NCBI RefSeq assembly: GCF_042242105.1
Contig: NC_092020.1
Span: 198,501 to 262,500, forward strand
Reading direction: 5' to 3'
DNA length: 64,000 nucleotides
Source: Pempheris klunzingeri
Taxonomy: Eukaryota; Chordata; Actinopteri; Acropomatiformes; Pempheridae
Below are positions 58,501 through 64,000 of the stretch, piece by piece; within the stretch, counting starts at the first letter, position 1, and every line of letters starts with the position of its first letter. The notes under the pieces are model-generated. The model was not told the DNA's origin. It ran no database searches and saw nothing but the letters and a program-made list of their open reading frames with translations. The position numbers and the translations under genes are program-made.

Positions 58501-61500
58501 GTTTGACACCCCTGCTGTACACCGTCATCACCTCTGAGTCTGACACCTCTATTGTATAATCCATATGTAATAGGTGGTCAGTGGTACTAATTCAACATCA
58601 GTATATAGCATATGCAACATCCAACTACAGTATAATTATCACACTTTCATTGGATTTTTTTGTTTGTGTGTCAGATCTAGTACACAGTCAAATAATGCTT
58701 GTATGACTAATGCCAACATGACACTTTATGCATATGTGCCTTTTGTGTGTAGGCAGTGTAGGACGTGGCACTGTTGCTGACTAGATCACAGACACATGAC
58801 ATCCTCAAAGTAACGAAGAAAATTCAGATATAAACAAGTGTGGCAAAGCAGTGACCTTTTTGAATATTATTGGAAGTGGGTTTGTATCAGATAAGTATTG
58901 ATAGTTAGTGCATTACCTACAGTAGATTATAATCAACACAACCCCAATCTGGAGAAGCAGGCAGAAGTCCTGCTGCGGATGGGGTGAGCAGAAAAACAGA
59001 TTCTAGCCACCTAAAACAAGTCTCACCTAAGGAATTCAACATCAGTTTAAGTGTACGCTATATTTAGAATATTTTCACCCATTTATATTACGGATACGGA
59101 TGCCACCAGACTCTATCAGGAAAAACATCATTTTACCTTACTATTCTACTGCTGTGTACTCCCGTGTTCTGCAAGGCGAGATTACTGTTTTTGTCAATGG
59201 ATCCTGGTGGCTTTGAAACAAGAGGAGAGCAATGGAGGGAATGTGCCTGCCTGCTTCTCTAAACTGGGGACATGCTGAACACAATCTATTGTAAGTGTCA
59301 CACTGACTATAGGCGAGTACCTCATACAACCCCACTTCAAATAATCTGAAGTATCCATTTAAGTAAAATTCCTTCTTCTTCACTCTTGCAAACACCACGT
59401 CCACGCCTCACCGTCCAACTCCACGTTGCTGCTCAGTTTGTTCGGTGATCTCTGGGTGAGAAAGTGCTGTTTATGGTTTCAGTCTGAAAGATTTACTGAT
59501 ATCAAGTTTCTTTTCATCCTGACCCTGCAGTTATGATTGGGAGACTGTCTCCTGTAATGTCTTATTAAACTTAACTCTACCTGTGCACGGTATCAGACCC
59601 TATACTATAGAAGTGGGCTGGCACCGTGCAGAGGTGGCTATCAGTCATGTTATTTGCGTGAACAGAAAATACTTTTTACTGTCAATCAAATGTGACAGAA
59701 TGACCACTGTGATCTAGCAGCTCGTAAACTGGGCTGTTGTTTCCAAGGCCACTGGTTTTTACACAGAGTTATAAATTCAAACAGCACAACCTCTAAGCAG
59801 ATATTTACTGTTACAGTAATACATTGTTAAATGTACACTGAGCAAAGGTTTACTCGATTCCTCTGGTTATGTATTTAATGGCTAATCAAAATTAGTTTGT
59901 TCTCATACTTGCAAGAGAATAACTCCAATTTCCTTGTTGGCTAATGGCTCATTTGCCAGATGGGGCCAAATATGGACTTAAACCTGCTTATTTCCACTGA
60001 TTGAGTGTGATTGAGAACATGTTGCATAACCAGCACTTTATGCCACTGGCTAAATGAAGCATGTAAAATCAGTGATGTCTGAGTCATCGGCCTGCTACAC
60101 AGTGATAAATGTGAGACAGGGAATGATTTCTCATTTTAAACTGCAGTAATTAAACAGCTTGAAAAAGAGCTAAAAGACAAGAAACTATACACGTGGAGGA
60201 TAATTTCCAACTCCCAGATATTCCTAATTATTTCTGTTTATTTTACTCACTGTTACCATGACATAGTATCATATATTGAGGACAAACTAACCAATAGAGA
60301 ACAACCATTTTCACACAATTTTGGTACTGCAGCACTGCCCTATTTTGGTTGTTAGTTCCTATCAAACAGCTTCTCTTATGACATGTCATTAGTCATCCCG
60401 TTTGGCAAAGATATACTTCAGCCACTGTTGCTTTTTCAAGTATTTGGCTTTTGTTCATCTCATGCACCAAGTACAAATGATTTCATTTCAGTCTGAGCTG
60501 TAATTTGAGTCAAATAGTTTGAATGGTTCAGATAGTTATTTTCAAAACTATTAGTTTTCATGAACAAGAACATTTCTTTCACTGCTGTGCTTTTATGCTG
60601 CTTCTAACCCTTGTGAAAGCAGTGATTTACGATTATACCTGCTGCTCACAGATCCCAGTCAAACATTTAGATAAGATAGATTAGTGTGGTTTGATCTGAC
60701 AAACATACAGGGATCATTTCTGAGAAAAAGATACAGTTTATCATTGCTGACATTTGTGTTTGTGGCATCTTCCATCTTTTTAAAATCTTTTTTATCATCT
60801 AATTGCAATGCACTTGCATACCATTTCTTTGTTAACCGTCTTCATTTACTGTTCTTGTTTCTCCTGACACAGCATGTTTTTCCGTCTCCTTCAGGTGTTG
60901 GTGTGATCAGTCTGGAGCGAGCCTATCCTCTCACTCTCGGGTCCAACATTGGCACCACTGCCACAGCCTTGCTGGCAGCTCTGGCCAGTCCTGGGGACAA
61001 GCTAGCAGCAGCCATACAAGTAAGCAAGTGTCTTATCAGATACAAAAGCCATTTTAAAACTGCAAGAAAATGAGAAAAAGGAAACTGTAAGCACCTGTAA
61101 GCATCACAGGAAGAGAGGAAATAATTATTTTAATGAATACATTTTCCACTGATATGCCTCTGAGAGAGTAGGATGAACTCAGGCTGTGAGACTACGAGGG
61201 AGTTCACAAATTTCCTTTTCACTTCCATGAACCAAAAACATGGGAATTACAGCAAACTATCTACTCATTGGAGATTAAAATGATGTTTGCATATATATTC
61301 ATAACATGGATTTATGCATAAATGTGTATACAGGAGCTTTGGAGGCAACAAAGTGGACACTCCAGGAAAAAAAAAACTGCTCTTTGTTAATCTTCTCTAG
61401 AAAATGAAACTGTTAAAATTTGAACCACATTATGTCATTGGATTATGTGCAACATGATGAGAAAACAAGTCGTGTAGACTCTTTCTCAGGATGTAAAACA

Positions 61501-62651
61501 CAGCACACACTGACTGTGATGAATTATGTCCTTCAGCACTTGTACTGTGGGCCAGCCTTACGAGGCTTTTGGCTTTTGGTTTTACGCATTCTGCCACAAA
61601 CACATGCTGAATTTCATAAGCATACACACAAGGCTGGAGTTGCGGTTTGCATGCCATTTGTGTGCATGTCGGCAAGGCGCACCTCTCTCCTCATTGTACG
61701 TGAAAAGGAGGCATAAGCATGGCGCAGGTGGGATTTACAAGAAGAAGATTAAATTTAGCCTTGCATTAAACTAAAAACTGATTGTTTAAAGCAAATGTGC
61801 AGCAGTTTATCAATTAGCACCATATCTACCGCTTCAATACCACTAACATCATGCTGTCTGCTAACGACAGGTTAGTTACATTTATCTGTGGTTCCCTGCA
61901 CCAACACTCAGGCAGGTATAATTTTATGATATATTTTAAGTAATAGTTTCTCTCAGGTGGAATTGGTCAAAGTAAATATTTTGAAATCCTGATGATTGTG
62001 TCATATTTTCCTGAATGAATCTGGCCCTGTATCTCTCTGTCTTCTCTCTGTGTGTAGATTGCACTATGTCACCTGTTCTTCAACATCTATGGCATCCTGC
62101 TGTGGTATCCTCTTCCCTTCATGCGGCTGCCGATAAGGATGGCTCGTGTCCTGGGTGAGCGCACTGCCAAATACCGCTGGTTTGCAGTCTTGTACCTTCT
62201 CCTTTGCTTCTTGCTCCTGCCCTCACTGGTGCTGGGCCTCTCGCTCACAGGCTGGCGGGTGATGGCTGGCGTTGGGGCTCCCTTCCTGTGCATGACCATC
62301 TTCATTGCCATGGTAAATGTGATGCAGGCCCGCAGCCCCAGGCACCTGCCCAGTAAGCTCCAGAACTGGGAGTTTTTGCCCCAGTGGATGCACTCTCTCA
62401 AACCGCTGGACCGCTTGATCACTAAGGCAACTGTATGCTGCAGCCTTACAAGCGAGGAGGGTCAGAGAGACAGACAGGAGGAGCACATTTCAACACAGAC
62501 GACCGCTGTTGACACAAAGCAAGAGTCCGTCCAGAGGAAGGCACAGCTGGCTTATGACAACCCTGTCCTGGATTACTTGGATGAGAGAGGGAAAGGTGCG
62601 CAGGTTTTTAAATTAAAAGGGTTGGAGAGGTGCAACAGCACTCCACTGTAG
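52559..62651 (+). CDS. slc34a1: Type IIa sodium-dependent phosphate cotransporter
   Basis: SLC34A1 (NaPi-IIa) imports phosphate with sodium at the apical membrane of renal epithelium. Twelve coding exons give 662 aa (human 639): 52559-52619, 52722-52904, 53309-53434, 53716-53859, 55287-55398, 55905-56100, 56344-56439, 56586-56652, 56800-56967, 57196-57312, 60895-61019, 62058-62651. Both inverted-repeat QSSS motifs are present (155-158 and 410-413). In [13 protein letters not shown], Ala212, Ala214 and Asp218 are the electrogenic type; the electroneutral IIc type lacks this Asp. The large extracellular loop has Cys278, 300, 316 and 329 and glycosylation sites Asn292 and Asn310. The cytoplasmic end lacks the cysteine cluster of NaPi-IIb and finishes STPL, a class I PDZ ligand comparable to the mammalian TRL. 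Linkage to rgs14 supports orthology. The ATG has A at -3; an upstream leader exon is likely. Confidence 0.95.
53860..55286 (+). other. slc34a1 intron 4
   Basis: This 1.43-kb intron is AT-rich unique sequence. No exon or recognisable repeat was found. Confidence 0.55.
58287..58325. repeat. LINE/SINE 3'-tail-like fragment
   Basis: AAGATATTCCTTTATTAGTC followed by CCACGATGGGGAA matches the widespread fish tail consensus resembling ACTTTATTAGTCCCACGAGGG. Only this short piece is seen. Confidence 0.55.
58450..58516 (-). mobile_element. hAT-like transposon terminal fragment
   Basis: On the minus strand it begins CAGGGGTGTCAAACATGCAG, then CCCGCCAGAGGGTCC and CCGGCCCACGGG. This is the familiar end of vertebrate hAT/Charlie-like elements. 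The other end was not identified. Confidence 0.6.
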
Positions 62652-64000
62652 TCAACGTGATAACAGAGGGCTTTTTTATTCTTGATTTTGTCAATATTGG
62701 TGGATAACTAGGATTGACAAAAGCCATTTTATAATTCTTTGGTAATGAGCCCATTTCTGATAACTGATTGATTGATTAGTAGCCTCCCAATGCCAGGCTA
62801 AATACTTTGAGCTCACTGATAATCGACCAGACTCCACAACTGGACACCAAACAACCGTTTATGGGCTGTGATTTCTCAGCAAACTCTTGATGAAGATGAC
62901 AATCTCACCGCAGAGTCCATTAAAAAGTTCTTCTGGAGCTTTCCCTCACATTGCATGATCTTCGCTAACAGATAGTTAGTTGTCATGGTAGAAGCTCACC
63001 TTTCCATTTTTACTGAGCACTTTTAAGACTTCTCATCCATGTTTGACTTCCGTCCCACTGGACAAACTGCATCTGCAGATGAAGCTCATATGATATGATC
63101 AGAAGCTCCAGAACAGCTACTAAATAAACCTTAAAATGTATATTTTTGTCGAGTGTCGTTCTTAAGGTCAAAAACTAACTTGATTAACATGTAGCACACA
63201 CAGCACATAAAATGAAGCATGAGTCTGTAACTGCATAAAAGGTACCCTGTGGAGTTTTTGACCACTGGTAGTTTTTTGTATGCTTGCATGTGCCTAAGGA
63301 CGCACAGGGATGAGCATGTGGGCAGCAAAATGTACATCCTGCCTTTGGTTTCACGTTATTTCATTGACTGACGGCTGCTGGCAGCACTGCGCCAACAAAT
63401 GTAGGCAGTGGAAGAAGAAGGCCAGCTAACAAGAAGGATTCAAACATTTAAAAAATGGGTTGTGAGGAAGTAAATGTGCTCAACACATTTAGGCCATAAG
63501 CATATACGCATAATGCATTTTGATGAGGAAAGACTGAATGTAAACATAGCTTTTTCTTGTTTGTGTGCCAAAAAAACCCTCCACAGGGTCGCTTTATGTA
63601 GCCTCTTGCCACAAATGTACACTGATTGTATTCAGTGGACAATGTGGCATTTCCAGAGCAGTTTGTGCTGTCCAGTCATGTATATAAAGTGTTAGTGTTA
63701 GTGTTGTTAGTGCTTAAATCCCCAGGGTTCAGCAGTCCTTGGTGCCAAGTTCATCCATTTAGATTTGTCTCTTTGTGTTAAGAACAGTCAGAAGGAAAAG
63801 GAAACCTGCATTGTTGTCAGTCCAGAGCCTACTGATTAAACACCGTAATAACCAAGAGGACAAATGTTTGATCATTATGTTAAGATACCATGTACTCACT
63901 TGTTATATAAGTGTAAGTGGGCAACTCAGTACACCCAGACACTACAAAGGATTCAAAGAATCGTCACATTAGCTTCTTGATGTTATTTACAAAGGAGTGC
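62652..64000. other. slc34a1 3' UTR and downstream intergenic sequence
   Basis: A canonical AATAAA at 63123-63128 probably ends slc34a1. From about 63150 to the window end I see only short frames without splice or domain support. Confidence 0.55.
63123..63128 (+). terminator. Polyadenylation signal AATAAA, slc34a1
   Basis: This is the first canonical hexamer after the stop codon at 62651. T/G-rich sequence (TATTTTTGTCGAGTGTCGTT) follows it. Confidence 0.65.

Larger units (their letters stand above)
57313..60894 (+). other. slc34a1 intron 10
   Basis: At 3.58 kb this is the longest slc34a1 intron. It contains a LINE-tail-like fragment and a hAT-end-like fragment (58287-58516). The rest is unique AT-rich sequence without supported genes. 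Confidence 0.55.

Noticed and set aside
1-64000. tRNA, rRNA, snoRNA or miRNA genes
   Set aside because: No A/B-box tRNA pattern, rRNA segment or convincing precursor hairpin was recognised by eye. A covariance-model scan would be needed to exclude small RNAs.

Overview
The window is vertebrate nuclear DNA, almost certainly from a percomorph-type teleost. The genes have many short exons with GT-AG introns, mostly 80-1,200 bp long. CA/GT microsatellites are abundant, there are teleost-type MITEs, and there are no bacterial features. Reading splice sites by eye gives nine protein-coding genes. The six with recognisable products are rbm22, myoz3, gucy1b2, an arl3 paralogue, rgs14 and slc34a1. Every complete model has a coding length divisible by three, which supports the exon boundaries.

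Layout. 292-2541 (+): 3' part of rbm22 (spliceosome). 3579-7243 (-): myoz3 (Z-disc), convergent with rbm22. 9609-17460 (+): an intact 18-exon gucy1b2 (soluble guanylyl cyclase beta-2). 18705-19463 (-): an unnamed single-pass membrane protein, 5' end not found. 21596-25092 (-): ARL3-type small GTPase. 26161-28865 (-): unnamed 212-aa Ig-domain membrane protein with cysteine mini-exons. 31193-41382 (+): rgs14 (RGS, two RBDs, GoLoco). 47229-47848 (+): unnamed 65-aa spliced protein. 52559-62651 (+): slc34a1 (type IIa Na/phosphate cotransporter).

Conserved neighbourhoods. RBM22 and MYOZ3 are close together in human 5q33, and RGS14 and SLC34A1 are neighbours in human 5q35. The window therefore joins two blocks that are separate in human, with gucy1b2 and arl3 between them. 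The genes do not form a pathway; the grouping is chromosomal.

Most interesting points. (1) The gucy1b2 cyclase domain keeps both metal-binding Asp residues but has Gly, His and Ala where catalytic cyclase halves have Cys, Asn and Arg. It therefore looks like an alpha-type half-site. (2) gucy1b2 intron 9 and rgs14 intron 3 carry an AC tract at the 5' end and a GT tract at the 3' end. In gucy1b2 the GT tract replaces the polypyrimidine tract, which suggests structure-assisted splicing. (3) gucy1b2 ends in a possible CaaX box. (4) Three small spliced genes are unrecognised. (5) A 530-bp MITE sits inside a TA microsatellite, and a second palindromic MITE family occurs three times. (6) A near-perfect HNF1 site lies upstream of a possible slc34a1 first exon.

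All exon boundaries are manual readings. No alignment, database search or folding was run.
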